Shown in pieces: positions 11,764-24,411 of a stretch of DNA of 64,000 nt. Position 1 is the first letter of the stretch. Each line of letters starts with the position of its first letter. Origin of the DNA: Asterella californica. Taxonomy: Eukaryota > Streptophyta > Marchantiopsida > Marchantiales > Aytoniaceae. The DNA is taken from the NCBI GenBank assembly GCA_036924285.1, contig JAYKYS010000001.1, positions 2,341,501-2,405,500 of the forward strand, read 5' to 3'. Position numbers and translations under genes: made by a program. The notes under the pieces are model-generated. The model searched no databases and was not told the DNA's origin. It worked only from the letters and a program-made list of their open reading frames with translations.

Positions 11764-12331
11764 TAATGTATTCTCAACCGGTACGATTTCTTAAAATATT
11801 GAGAAACCTAAATGATAATCGGTTTAAAACTGACACCAAAAACTATTTTCTTCAAGAAATAAGAAACAGCTATTGTATTTAACCGGTAAGATATTCTTTT
11901 AAGCCATCTTTTGTCATTAAATATTGGCTACTAGAGGAGTTTCATCAGAAACGTTGTGCGATCCATGATCTAAAGCACTCATTCGACAGTAGAAGGATTT
12001 TTCTTTCCTCACCGAAGGATTCAGAGCAATCAATTGTCCCACAGTAATGTTTGCTTGTTGCTTGTCCAAAGACTTCCACCATATTGTATTTTGATTAATC
12101 CACTAAAATTATGAAATCAGTATTTTCCAGTTTCTTCCGTCGCTCTTCCATCACGACAGGTTCTCTTTCGTCGAAATGCATCCTCATCTTCTTCCTCTCT
12201 TGAGCCAACAGCTCTACAGATTGAAAATCTTATCGTACATCTCGAGGCTCCAAGATGTCAATGCATGCTACACCATGGTCCTTGCTTTGTGAAGTTGAAG
12301 CTCCATCCGTCATTCCATCATTACAACTTGG
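11764..12331. other. Decayed retroelement/intergenic, no intact gene
   Basis: Lies between a gag-type zinc knuckle and the protease fragment on the - strand, so it is probably degenerate gag-pro linker of the same element. No continuous frame is seen. Confidence 0.4.
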
Positions 12332-12370
12332 ACAATTACGTTGGAAATGAGACCTCTCACACGTAAAACA
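12332..12370 (-). pseudogene. gag zinc-knuckle remnant
   Basis: The - strand reads C-F-T-C-E-R-S-H-F-Q-R-N-C. This is a retroviral-type zinc knuckle with spacing C-x2-C-x3-H-x4-C, one residue shorter than the usual x4 before His. It precedes the 11763-11299 protease fragment in the order gag-then-protease. It is too short to stand alone. Confidence 0.5.
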
Positions 12371-12470
12371 TCCTTGGCTCATGTAGTTACTTGGTGATCC
12401 TTGCGATGATCCACCTGTAGACCGATAGTTCTCGTAACCTCGTGAGCCCCCTCCAAAATTTGGACTCCGG

Positions 12471-12511
12471 TGTTACAACAAATTCACCATATTGATGAAT
12501 TTGTTGTAACA
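12471..12511. repeat. Perfect 16-bp-stem hairpin
   Basis: TGTTACAACAAATTCA (12471-12486) and its exact complement TGAATTTGTTGTAACA (12496-12511) are separated by 9 nt. It lies inside decayed gypsy sequence. Confidence 0.9.
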
Positions 12512-12546
12512 GTGCGCACCACCACAATCTCGCTCTATAGTGATAC

Positions 12547-13179
12547 TCAACGAAAATCCTTGAACTCTTCACTCACCCTTGGAAGTGGTTTCTTCCTCAG
12601 ACGATCTCGATTGCGCTCGTGATTGGACGGTACAGTCAAGAATTGTATCGCTCTCATCTCATCTTGACTTTGGATCCTAGAATAAGCAGATCCGTCGTCC
12701 AGTACCTTTGTCTCCATCTGAGTTGCTATGATGAAAAGTTGACCAAGAATGAGCGGGTATGATGTTGCTTCTTGAACAAAGAAGTTTTGCTCGATAGCAA
12801 CATCACCTACGCGCACTCTGATGTCTGAACAAGCTCCATACATGTCTCCTCTTGTGTTGTTGGCTGCTCTTATGACCCACCCATGCTCTGTGTTGATCGG
12901 TCATTTCTTCCTCTTGTACAACTCCTTCGACATGATGTTGATTTCTGATCCATGATCGTTTAGAGCAACCACCGGCTCATCCAAGTCTCCGATTCTCACG
13001 AACGTCTCTGTTGTAGCTCGAGCCCAGTGACTGTGACTGTAATGACTCGAGCTTTGTTTCCCATCTTCCTCTTCATCCTCAAAATGTACCCTGTGCCCTC
13101 GATCTCTTTCTTCTTCTGAAGAATAAACACTGCACTTTGCAAGCTCTCTCTCCTCATCCACAGACATTCTAGTATTCAA
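12547..13179 (-). pseudogene. Retrotransposon protease region (second element)
   Basis: Two adjacent frames on the - strand. 13179-12901 ends with VALNDHGSEINIMSKELYKR, an aspartic-protease-like segment with DHGSE at the active-site position. 12843-12547 has RVRVGDVAIEQNFFVQE, YPLILGQLFI and METKVLDDGS, matching the later part of gag-pol protease regions of some Ty3/gypsy elements. A break separates them. The segment follows the gag at 14960-13176 in the expected order. No RT follows, so the element is truncated. Confidence 0.6.
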
Positions 13180-14960
13180 GGCATGTGATAACCAGTCTCA
13201 CCCGTAATCTGTCGCTTCTGTTTGATGACATTGATGATGACATCATGAAACTCACGCTTAGCAATGCTGAACACTTCCCTCAAGGTAAACTCCACCTTTG
13301 CATTCAGAATGCGATCTTCCAAGACTCCTTTCAAGTCTGTTGAAGCCTCGATGTCCGACTGTAGTTTGTATGCAGCCGGCTTACCCTTCTCCTTCAGAAA
13401 CTTCTTTGCTCTCTCTTTCGATGGAGAAGGAGCATCATTCATCGGTAGATCTTGAGCTCCTGCATCTCAAAGCTCTTGACGAACCTTCTCTCCTCGAGTC
13501 TGTCTCGTGGAAGAAGTTTCTTCCCTTGCATCCTCTGAATCTCGCCTTCTCTTCTCTTCCAACAACGCTTCATGTTGATTCTTGGTGATGTAAGCACACA
13601 TCGATAGAGCTTCTATCGGATCCTCCCATCCAGTATAGATCATAGCAGCTGTTCTCAGCAACGTCTCACGTGCCATCTTCTTTTTCTGTTTCATGGAGAT
13701 GACAGATGACCACAATCCACTCGGCTCAACTTGCCCGTTAAAACCTCTCTCAGCTTGATCCTCAACCCTTGTGCCATAGGTTCCAGCTTCCACCATTGTA
13801 ACTGCTTGCGCTGATAAGTGGTCCTCAACCAACTTCTTAATCTCTCCTATACCAAAGTTGATCTGAAGAAGTGCACCAGTATCCCTCAGCGCTACCTTCT
13901 CATCTTCTCAGAAGATCACCCCTTGCTGTAAGGTATTAGTGAACTCCTTACAATCTCTGCGTGGATGATCGATACCATCGCATCAGATACACCGCTGGAT
14001 CCAGCCTTGCTTCTCAACCGGTCTTGCTCCGCTTGTAGACCCTTTCTCTTCCAATCTTGTGAGCTTGATCTGCAGATCTCGCATTCCACACAAAATCTCC
14101 TCAAGGTTTGAATCATATTTCTTCAGAGAAACTATAGGTGCTGGAACAACTGGAACAGCTGGAGCAACTGATACTACTTGTCTAGCAACAGGAACCACTG
14201 GTCGGACTACAAGAACATGTGTTACAACTGTAGGTGTTGACGTCATTCTCCTAACAGGAACCTTCTCTCGTCTCCGCTCCCTCTTGGTAAGCAGACCAAT
14301 AGCTTCCTCAACCTTCTTCCAACTACTGGTCAATCCATCGTCCTCCTCCCGGTCTTCCAGAAGTACCTCTAGCTTCTCCTGCAACTTCTCATCTGCAGCT
14401 CGAAGAAATAGCTCTGTCTTGTTGGATTGCAATGTCAACTTCTCCATTCTGGTCAACCGTGAAAACTGCTTCTCAAACTCTCTAAGCAACTCAGTAGCTT
14501 GTAAACCCTTCCTTGGTTGCTCAACCCACTCCAAGAATGACTTCTTGGTGACTTGATCAGAGTCCTCCAAGGAGTACTCATCCGTCAAGGCACGAGCAAA
14601 CGTATCTCAATCCTTGTTAAAATGCTTTGTTAGCATTTTAACATGATCTCTAATCTCTGGAGCTGTTGCTAACTCAAACGTCTCAATCATCTCATCTTCT
14701 GAGACCCGGTTCAACTCCATCTCCTTCACATAATGCCTCAAATATCTTGAGACATCTCTCTCATCAAACTGGTCAATCTTGTTGACCACCGCTTGTAGCG
14801 CCTTTGTTGCCAAAGCTTCCTTCCGCTCATCAGACTATTGCTGCTGTAAGAACATAGTGAAAGCTTGGAACATCGATGCAGTCGCCGGATCCAACTGCAC
14901 CTTCCGCAACCCACCTGAACCACTAGCTCTATCTCCATCACCTTTCTCATTTCCACTCAT
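13176..14960 (-). pseudogene. Ty3/gypsy-type gag (copy A), several stops
   Basis: An ATG at 14960 opens MSGNEKGDGDRASG, then SMFQAFTMFLQQQ, a TAG at 14835-14837, ATKALQAVVNKIDQF, YVKEMELNRV, a TGA at 14607-14609, and TFARALTDEYSLEDSDQVTKK. A long charged stretch follows with LQATELLREFEKQF and a Val/Pro-rich linker (to 13983). Further pieces at 13832-13467 and 13442-13176 continue in shifted frames. The N-terminal 140 residues are homologous to the gag at 10310. By comparison the stops fit CAG to TAG and TGG to TGA, both deamination-type changes. Confidence 0.75.
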
Positions 14961-15014
14961 GACTGCCAATCTCTTCTTCAAAGTTCACACACAGAAGAAA
15001 TCTCCACCCCAGAC

Positions 15015-15032
15015 TTTCACGTCGAGTTCACC
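15015..15032 (-). promoter_or_regulatory. Conserved leader motif, possible primer-binding site (copy A)
   Basis: On the - strand TGGTGAACTCGACGTGAA lies about 55 nt upstream of the gag ATG at 14960, as it does at 10357-10374 for the other gag. Sequence to the right (15040-15100) also resembles the right flank of the other copy, as expected for an LTR end. Confidence 0.4.
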
Positions 15033-15039
15033 ACCGTAT

Positions 15040-16767
15040 CGTGTCAGATTTTGCGTGAAGGATGTCCAAGAAAATGCGAGGTTCTTGGCTGTGGAGATGC
15101 TGTGTGCTGAAACAGAGACAAAACAAAGAAAAACAACCACGAAAACGAAAATCCAAATGTATGTACACTGTCGGATCTTTCTCCTAAGAGCACAATATTG
15201 AGAAACAGGCCAGAGCAGTCTGTAACCTGCTTCAAAGCCCCTAAAACAAACCCCTGAATCACAACCCTGACCCAAAACCACCGAAGCGTAGCTCAAAGCA
15301 AGAGAAACTTTCCTTTGCTAACAAACAAAGCCACAGCAGTATCACGCGATCCAAACCCAAGTCCAAACCACATCCATGTACAAGCTCTTAGCCAAAACTA
15401 GCTACCACAAGTTGTATATAGCCAACTAGGTCTCTAACAAACTCAAAGAGACAAAACCCGTAGCGAAGGAATTGATAAAAGCCTATATGAGAACTTTCTC
15501 TTTTCGCCAAACGTTCTTCAGATGTCGATATGGTCTTCTTCCTTGACTCCGTTGGCCTCAAGAACTATCAGATCCGACTCCCGACAGCCGAGATATCGTC
15601 AGTTTTCGGTTGAACTTTAAAAAACTCCTCCATGCGGCTTAAAACTACACACACCGCACAAACGGATCGTCTAAATTGATATCCGTCTTCTCTGGTAGGT
15701 AGATCTAGCTATCATGAAACCAACAAGACTCCAAACAAGCCGTTTGGAGTTCCCTTTGCAAAACCACGCAAGAAAGTTGGTCGTAGGTTGCAAAAAACTG
15801 ACGTAAATTGGCTCCATGCGGCTCAAACTCGCTCACCACACCCAAACCAACAATCCAATTTACGTACTGTCTTCTCTTATGAGTAGGTGAAGACTCCCTG
15901 ATCGCGTAGGCACCAAGAACGAAGAGCTTGGCTCACCGATCGCGAAGAACAATCCAATCTCAGATCGCAGACAAACGAAAATCTGACGTAAGCGCTTCCC
16001 TGCGAGCCAATTTCACTCAAAACTCCTGAACCGCCCGATGAAACTCCGTATCGTCTTCAATTTCCTATAGAACTCGATGTTCTGATCCCGATGGATCCAA
16101 GGACAGCAAGTTTGGACTTCGGAACTGTCTGAACGGTCCAACTCTTCTTCACAGGTAACTGAAATCCTCCAATCTCCCTCATGCGTCTCAATTTCTCTCA
16201 GTACACACTTCTCGATCCCTCTCTTCCCAAACCGTCTTAATCTGTGCGTAGCCTGCACAGATCTGAACCCAATGACACCTTGCGCGCGTGTATTGGACTT
16301 CCCAGTTCTCCAAGACGTCCACCGAGATCGTAAAAACAAGGTGACCTCTTAAGCTGCCCCCTTACGTCAGTCTCTGTACGTACCAGTTCTCTTCAATAAT
16401 GAGGAAGTAGGCCCCTTGCGTCTTTAATATAACGCCTGGGGCTGCAAATACCAAGTCAGCAAGTAAACTAGGAGCTAGCTTGGATTTCTCTTCTTTTGAA
16501 CGCATAACTTCTCCAGTAGGTCTCCAAATGAAGTAGACAAGATGCCCATGGAAAGCTAACAACAAGCTCTACCCATCTATGGATGAAAATGAAGATCCGA
16601 AATGATGCCAAAAGCCCGTAAGCTAAGACCTAGCTTGTCTTTCTCATGAGTGTCTTTGGAGCGACAAGCATCGAAGTCTGAAATTTCAGATAGGAGCCGA
16701 TCCACGACACGACAACGAGTGTACGATTTCAACCACCTTCCATCCAGATACGACCAGATGCAGGGGT
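15040..16767. other. Probable LTR/leader DNA of decayed gypsy elements with diverged tandem units
   Basis: No protein gene is seen. About 15600-16340 contains four diverged units of roughly 180-186 bp, marked by CATGCGGCTT (15631), CATGCGGCTCAAA (15815), TGCGAGCCAA (16001) and ATGCGTCTCAA (16181). Each is followed by related pyrimidine-rich text ending in CGTCTTC-like words. The stretch lies between a - strand gag and a + strand gypsy remnant, that is, between two divergently oriented elements. Confidence 0.45.
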
Positions 16768-19700
16768 GAACATGATTGACTTAGTGGAAGAACTGAAGAT
16801 CAAAGACTCACCGGAGGAAGACAAAAATGGTTGGCCAGAAGACAAAGAAATTCTGATGAACAAAGTTGAAATTCGAAATGAGAGAAGAATACTTCGAAAA
16901 GGAGAAACTCTGACGGAAGCCGAGGCTTAGGATGCAAAGATCTCAAGAAGACTGAGCCGAAAGAGTTAAAGAAGACGAAGAGAGCGCACAAGACTCTGAC
17001 TGAACAAGTGCGTGAGTTGACAGAGAAGCGGACAAAGTTAGATTCGACCGAAGTTTGCGAAGAAGAGAGAAAGAAGACCACAACAAGACTACCTGCTGAC
17101 ATCTCGGAAGAAGTGAAGGCTCTACTCAGTAAAGAACTGAGTAAGAAGACGAATGGAGTAGAACTTGGTCAGGAAAAGTTGGCGAAGATGAAGGACGAAG
17201 TCTCTTCGCCGGAAGACAAAATTCATCCGAATCTCGCAGCCAGGTAACTGAGCAGAAGATGAAGACTGCTCAAGTGGTGATCCTCCACTACAATGTAGTA
17301 GAGGACTTACTGAACCAACAGGCTAACATAACCATAAAGCAGTTGGTCGAAGACAATAAGCTATACAGGAAGTTGTTGTTGGCAGCTTTGAGAAAACCAG
17401 CGAAGGTTAAATCGAAGAATCTGCCTTCATTGTTTCAAGTGAGATTGGAGGACTTAGGATCTCCATAAGTAGACATCGAAATAGATGGATGTTTAATAAA
17501 GCATGTGCCTGTAGACTCTAATCCTAGCGTGAACATCATTACAGAGGAGACAGTGCATGGATTGGATTACACAAAGTTTCAATCAACACCAAGAGTGTTG
17601 AGGATGGCGGATCAGAGTCGACGAAGATCTTTGAGAGTACTGCGAGATATCCTTACGACAATTGGTGGGATACTCTTCAAACTTACCTATATTGTACTAA
17701 GACCACTGGTTAAGTCTGGCTATGGAGTGCTTATAGGCCGGCCTTGGTTATATGGTGCTAAGGTAATCACTGACTGGTATAAGCAGAAGTTATCCTTCAA
17801 TGATCCAACGAAACCCACGGATAAATGTGTCTCTGTAAGCTAGAAGAAGATGTCACACCAGGGCGAAACATCTTCGACAGATTCAGGGTACACTTCGAAT
17901 GAAGACTCTTCATCTTCAAGTACTAGCTCGGAGAATGAAAGATCATGACCCTACATAGTTGTGAACTACTTGCAATGCTATGAGATAGAAGAAGAAGAAG
18001 AATACGAAGGGCGATGAAGAATAGTAATACCTGTTAGGACAGGGAAGTTCAAAGGTAAGCCACACCGAAGGAATGGTACTAAAATCAGCAACAGTGGATT
18101 TGGTCCTCGAAGAAGGGAAGGTCTTGAAGATTGCAGCGAAGTTACAAGGAGCAGAATTGGAGGTGTACCACGACATGTTAACTTACTGTCAGGATGTCTT
18201 CGTCTGGAATATAGAAGACATGAAGGATATTCCTGCGGAGTGGGATCAACATCGAATTGACCTGCTGGAAAACTCTGTACCTATGAGGTAAAGACAGTAT
18301 TGACTAAATCCGAAGTACTCCCTCTTAGTCAAGGATGAGATTGATCAATACTTAAGTGCTGATATTTTATCTTTCCTGTCCTTAGCAGTGAATGGGTATC
18401 ACCTATAGTGAAAGTACCCAAGAAGAAGACTGATAAAATTAGAATATGTCAACATTTTCGAAAACTGAATGTAGCAACCAAAAAAGACCATCACCCCTTA
18501 TCTTTTACTAATTCTATTTTGGATAGGGTAGCTGGTCATGAGTGCTATAGTTTCTTGATAGATTTTCAGGGTATAATCAGGTATCCATTAGAGAAGAAGA
18601 CAAAGACAAGATTACTTTTACCACTGACTGGAGTAATTTTGCTTATCATAAGATGCCCTTTGGTTTGTGTAATACTCTTGCCACATTTCAGAGAATGATG
18701 ACAAACATTTTTCAGGAGTATCTTAGGAAGTTCTTAGAAATTTTTATAGATGATTTTTGTGTTTTTGGTCCAAGGGAAGATCATATAAATTCCTTAGCTG
18801 TAGTTTTTTAGCGTTGTAGAGATGCTCAGTTGGCATTACATCCGGAGAAATGTTTCTTTGTCATGACAGAAGGCATCCTATTAGGACATAGAGTCTCGCA
18901 GCGAGGCATTGAAGTAGATGTAGATAAAGTCCAAGTTATAGTAGCTTTGGATCCTCTCTCTAATGTTAGCGAGTTGCGGGGATTCTTAGGACATGTGGGT
19001 TACTATTGGAGGTTTATCAAAGACTATGCAACCTTGGCAGCACCACTAACAGAATTGTTGAAGAAGTCTACTGAGTACGTTTGACAGGAACAAAGACAGA
19101 AGACTTTTGAAACGCTGAAGACAAAGTTGATTGAAGCTCCAGTCATCAGAGCACCAGATTGGAGCCAACACTTTCAAGTGTATGTGGATACATCAGCATT
19201 TGCTATTGGAGTGGTACTAAGTCAGAAAGACAGTGAAAAGAAAGACCATCCGATTTACTATGCAAGTAGACAGCTGTCTGCCGCAGAGAAGAATTACTCT
19301 ACCACAGAAACGTGAAGCTCTAGGAATGGTGTATTCAATTAGAAAATTTCGACACTACTTGTTGGATTGCGAGTTTGTATTCTACATAGATCACTATGCT
19401 TTAAAACATCTGGTGCAAAAATCTGATTTGTCGGGAAGAATAGCACGATGGATGTTATTACTGCAGGAGTTCAAATTCACAGTTCAAACTCGGGCAGATA
19501 AACATCATGAGAATGCAGACTACATGTCCCGATTGCGAACAGGAGAAAGACAAGATAACGTAGCAGATGATTTTCCAGATGAAGAACTCTTTCAACTGAC
19601 AACAGCTCCTTCGAGTAGGTACCATGAGATATACAGATACTTGTCTACAGTGCAATGTCTTGAAAGAATGGATGTTGAGCAGCGCACGGTGTTCATACAA

Positions 19701-20683
19701 AAAGTCGGACCATATGAGCTGAGGAGTGGCATTCTATCCAAGAAGGGGAACGATGATGAACTATGAAGATGCATGGAGGAGGAAGAAGTGGGAAGAGTAG
19801 TGGAAGCCATGCATTCTGAATCAGCATGAGGACATTATGCCCTTCACAACACAATGAAGAAGATTTTGGATGCAGGATACTGGTGGTCCACCATGTACAA
19901 AGATGTGCAAGCGATCATTAAGAGGTGTGACAGTTGCCAGCGAGTAGGTAAGCCTACTCGAACTACTCAGTGGCCACTCCATCCTATCTTACCTCTTGCA
20001 CCGTTCGAGAAGTGAGGAATTGATTCTGATTCAACCAGCAACAAAGAAGACACGCAGAAGATACATATTGGTAGCTACAGATTATGCAACCAAGTGGGTG
20101 GAAGTTGAAGCAACAAAGAAAGATGATGCGGTGGTAATGACAACTTTTCTACATAAGAATATCATCACCAGGTTTGGATGTCCATTGGAACTGGTGAGTG
20201 ATAAGGGTACACATTTTTTGAACAATACCATATGGGCATTGACATAGTATTTTCAGATCAAGCATCGAAAGACTACTTCGTATAACCCTAAGGCGAATGG
20301 ACTTACGGAGAAAAGCAATGGGTTGTTGTGTAAGACTTTGAACAAAGTGACTGTCAATCATGCTTATGATTGGGACACCAAGTTGGATGCAGCGCTGTGG
20401 AAGATAACAACGCGACAGACGCCGTTCTTCTTAGCTTACGGATGCATCCCATTATGCCTACTGAATTCGAAACCCCTACTTACATGATTCTGTCACAGGA
20501 TAGATTGTCTGCAGAAGATAGTCAACTCATCAGACTGCAAAATTTGATGGCACTAGAAGAAAATCGTGAAGTGTCTTTGGAGTTAACTAAGGACATACAA
20601 GAGAAACGAAAAGAGATATACGATAAGAAGTTGAGAAAAGTAGATGTGAATAACGGAGTCAAACGAACACAAACATATAGTTA
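16768..20683 (+). pseudogene. Decayed Ty3/gypsy retrotransposon (gag remnant, protease, RT, RNase H, integrase)
   Basis: Pieces of one polyprotein in order but in several frames. A charged gag-like region runs from about 16768 to 17468. Protease lies at 17505-17843 with DSNPSVNIITEE and LIGRPWLYGAKVI (the active-site Gly is replaced by Asn). Pre-RT is at 18073-18291. RT is at about 18408-18790 with ECYSFLIDFQG, HKMPFGLCNTLATFQRMM and FIDDFCVFG. The RT/RNase H hinge is at 18830-19084 (ALHPEKCFF, GFLGHVGYYWRFI). RNase H is at 19127-19560 (YVDTSAFAIGVVLSQ, YIDHYALKHLVQKSD). Integrase is at about 19800-20680 with RCDSCQRVGKP, D in ATDYATKW, D in VSDKGTHF and E in GLTEKSNG. Many stops and frameshifts make it non-functional. 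LTRs were not identified. Confidence 0.88.
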
Positions 20684-22935
20684 ATAGGAAAACTCCAGTT
20701 TTCGTTATAGATCTTCTTTATATTCTCTATTACTTTACGGATGAACCTTCATAACGAGCAAAAAGTAATAGACACCCAAAAATAAGTTATTGAAATTATT
20801 ATTTGTCTCTTTGCAGAGAAGAGACGAGTGACATACGAGTGTTTTCTTAACATGATTATCTAACTTAGAATATTCTAAACTAAACTATTTACACTTGGTC
20901 GTCCTTGCGATGACTTAGCCTTTGATGCGATTCTTTACAGATTAATACAGAATTATCTGACTTTTATTCGATATATCAATCTGATACAAATTATTTAAAG
21001 TGTTTTACACATTTGATCTCATAACAAAAAAGAAAATATGGATTTGAAATAAAAAGAATCTAACTGATTATTGTTTTGTCTGGATCCACGACCTATGTAG
21101 AATGAGTGTAACTATATTCAAATTTAACTGTATAAACATTGTCGATGGTCTCTATAGCATTATTTTATTATTTAATTCCCATCCTAATATTATTCATCAT
21201 GCTCATTTCTTCTCGATGTTGTTGGTAGTTTCCGTGCTTTAACGCTGAATCTCATATGACTCCGTGAACTATGTCGCTGGGGCATGATAACCCGTAACCA
21301 CAATAACCCCGTACAAGGTGTAACCTGGGATGGACTGAACCAAGAAATGTTAATAGGTCGTAAAGCATTTTGAGGGAAAAAATCTCACTCTCACAGTGTA
21401 AATTTTCAGTCCTTAAATCCTGTAATATTTAAAGGTGTTTTGTGCGTGTGCGCATAGGCTCACGGGTGTGGTTATGAAAAATAACATATTCAAAATTTCA
21501 GAATATGTTTTTCCAAATATATTTTATGCTGGAGAAGCATCTGTTCGAGACTCCATGAGACGAGAACCGAGGAGAAAGCCCCCACAGCCCATAACCCATT
21601 CTTGGCAGGTGCTCCTGCTGTCCTTTAGGTCGAACACCCTTAGGTGTAAGGTTAAGCCACACATGCCGCTTAAAGGCTTCTCCCTACCTAAAATAAATTT
21701 TTTTACTTTTTTAAATTTTTTCTCCCTACGAATATGGATCCCAGTTCTTACTGACATCTTATCACCCGGACCATGCATCTTGGTGGACACACACTCTCCA
21801 CTGCACAACGACGCTATTCATCAATCAGCGCTACTCCTTCCTTGACATCATTTACTAACCTCAATAGTAATGCATAGTTTCCACTCGATAGTCCTTTGAT
21901 CATACGTTACGAATCTTCTTCTCTGTCACTTGATGGTTACGCATCAGGTTTTTGTTGGTTCATCTGTTGCATCCTACTTTTCTTCTATGCACTACGGTGT
22001 CTTTGTTCGTCTATGGAAGGAGTGACGGAAAACTAAGCTGCCCCTTTGCTTTAGGGGAGAGGACAGAAATCCCTTTGCTTAGGCATTACTCCCGGAATAG
22101 GGATCGCATGTGGCTTTTGAACATGGAGCTCTGCCTCGATCTGGAGGGTCATTTACGTGTCTGCATCAGAATATATATGTTGGAGTTAGAAGCGACCTAT
22201 CGAGTGAATCTATAGATGATTACTTCCAGCTTTTCAAGTTCAAGAAGCATCGAGAAGTTGAATAGGTTTACGCAGCAAACACTAGACCGAAGATTTGATC
22301 GATGATTTAGATGGATTGCCGGATCGTGCAAGTGCATGATCAGATCCTTCCATGATACTTTAATCTCGACCTCTGCCACGAGGACGATGGTCTTTCATGG
22401 GAGCAGCTCGAATATCAAGCTGCTGTATCTACACGCATACGAACTACATCCAAGCTGTGGAGTACAGTAACTGAAGGATGTAGACGTCAGGCGTTCATGC
22501 TGACGAGGGAAGGAAGCAAAGCGAAGATTGCGGACTGAACTCATCAGTCGTGAACTTGTCATAGCATAAGCAGTTAAGGAAAAAGGTCAACCCCAAGACT
22601 TTGGTCCGCAGACGGAAGTTTGCAGATTGCAGGTCAGATTCACACCTACTGTACCTACCGCATGCATTTCAGCTACTGCGCTCCGTCAACAGCCTCGTAA
22701 AATATGACGAGACTGGTGCTCCTTTCCCCTCAAAACAAAGATAAAGAAACACTCCAAACATACTAATTCACATCTCTTCCAGATTTCGGAGATGTGATGG
22801 AGATTGAATCCAGATGCTTGATCTTCATCAACTAATATGTATGCAATGGGGACCTGTTTCACGCTGGTTGTTATCGAAAAATATATAAATTTTATACTAG
22901 TTTTTTAAAAATTTTAGAAGTTAAATGTTAAGTGA
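20684..22935. other. Intergenic, no gene recognised
   Basis: The longest frame (21435-21845, 136 codons) has no domain I recognise and an overlapping frame on the other strand. No transposon or RNA gene seen. Confidence 0.5.
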
Positions 22936-23165
22936 ACCTGGAGATACGAAAAGATCGGTCTATAACCAATAAAGCAAAGAAAGACAGCCGCACTCTCAAG
23001 GGTATTAATGCGAGAGGCTAGAAGCAAAAGAAACCAGAAAATAACAAGAGATTTAATATACTATCTAACCTTTTTATTGAGAAAAGTTAGGTAGTAAATT
23101 AAACTGCATGCATATTTCCCTCTCTTCAAAACTTAGAAGAGGGTGAATATGCATGCATATGATAA
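22936..23165. repeat. Dispersed repeat with two hairpins, copy 2
   Basis: The first hairpin (about 23051-23104) pairs TACTATCTAACC with a GTTAGGTAGTA arm. The second (23106-23160) pairs TGCATGCATATT with GAATATGCATGCA, and CCCTCT with AGAGGG. The left part (CCTGGAGATACGAAAAGA) resembles 4204-4222. It is related to the hairpins near 4.0-4.4, 55.5 and 61.2 kb. Confidence 0.65.
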
Positions 23166-24176
23166 TGATACTTGTGATTTAATAATATGTCACTATGTTA
23201 CTAAGTTTTAGATAAAGTTTAAGTACTGACGGTCTTAAGTATTTAATTATCTCTGTTAAGTACCAATTTGATTTATATTCCAAACTTTATACATAAAAAA
23301 CTGTCTGGTAATAGAAAATAAAATAAGAAAATAAAATATTAACATATAGAAATTCATATAAACTTCTAGTTTTACAGATAATTAGTGCTCTGAGTTCAAA
23401 ATATCGTACGAAATATCTCATATTTAAACGTGCTCTTTTATAATTAAATGCTTCTGGAAGGTGAGTTTCTTGAATTTCGGTTTTCACTTTGTAATTTAGA
23501 GGTTAAGTACTCTATTAATATTAGAAAGATGTTAGCATAGGATGTTCTGGTCTACCAAATCTATATGAATAAATTCGATTAGAATACAGTTTGAATACAC
23601 TTTGATATATAAGATCAAATACAACCTCATGAGCAAAATTTGGTAAAAATAATAAATAGATGGACTTCATATACAAAATCGAAGTATTTATATTAGACAT
23701 CTGTTTTTGAACTGAATCAGATGATCTTAGCTTTTCGAGAGAACTGTACATCAATTTTATGAATCCGGCATCAAATTCAAATCTTGCTTATAAAATAATG
23801 GTTAGAACCGATATGATAATTATCGTGTAAGTAGATATCAATCTCTATTGATGTACAGGCAAGACTTAGTACTAGTACTGTAACAGTTCCGATCAGAAAT
23901 AGATGCTAAAATTTAAGATAATATTTATCACAAAAGAATTCTATACAAAATGGCTTTTCATAAGAATCATATAGAAAATAAAAGATTAGAAAACAGATAT
24001 TCGTCTCAACTCTTCCTAAAGGAAAGTCAGTTGGAAAAAGTACCGAAGTCATGTATAGTCTACTGTTTATAAACTTTTTTTACTATCAGAGAGGATTATC
24101 TCTTTCCATTTACACGGGTTACACCACCCTCCTCTTGCAGTACTCCGCCCATGAGTAACGTAACTGAGTACCAGGA

Positions 24177-24234
24177 GGTCGGGGTTTGAGAGTCGGGGCA
24201 CCCGACTCTCAATCCCCACGAGCCAACCCCGACC
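24177..24234. repeat. Nested palindrome/compound hairpin
   Basis: The outer arms GGTCGGGGTT (24177-24186) and AACCCCGACC (24225-24234) pair perfectly. The inner arms TGAGAGTCGGG (24187-24197) and CCCGACTCTCA (24201-24211) pair perfectly around a 3-nt loop. The 13 nt between the inner and outer right arms form a bulge. Confidence 0.9.
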
Positions 24235-24411
24235 TGGACTTGGCAGGCAATTAGGGCCAGACCAGAGAACATCAACGTTCCTGTTGGTGAAGATAAATGA
24301 GGGTTCCGCTCAAGATTGTGCCTCGTGACTAAGTCTTGAAACAACCCGAACAAGTCTGATTCGAATCGTTCATGGCAAAGACCAAAACAGAGGAGGTGCT
24401 GGATTCATCAA

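Noticed and set aside
21435..21845. 136-codon frame
   Set aside because: No family recognised, low-complexity start and an overlapping frame on the other strand; no splice or promoter support.
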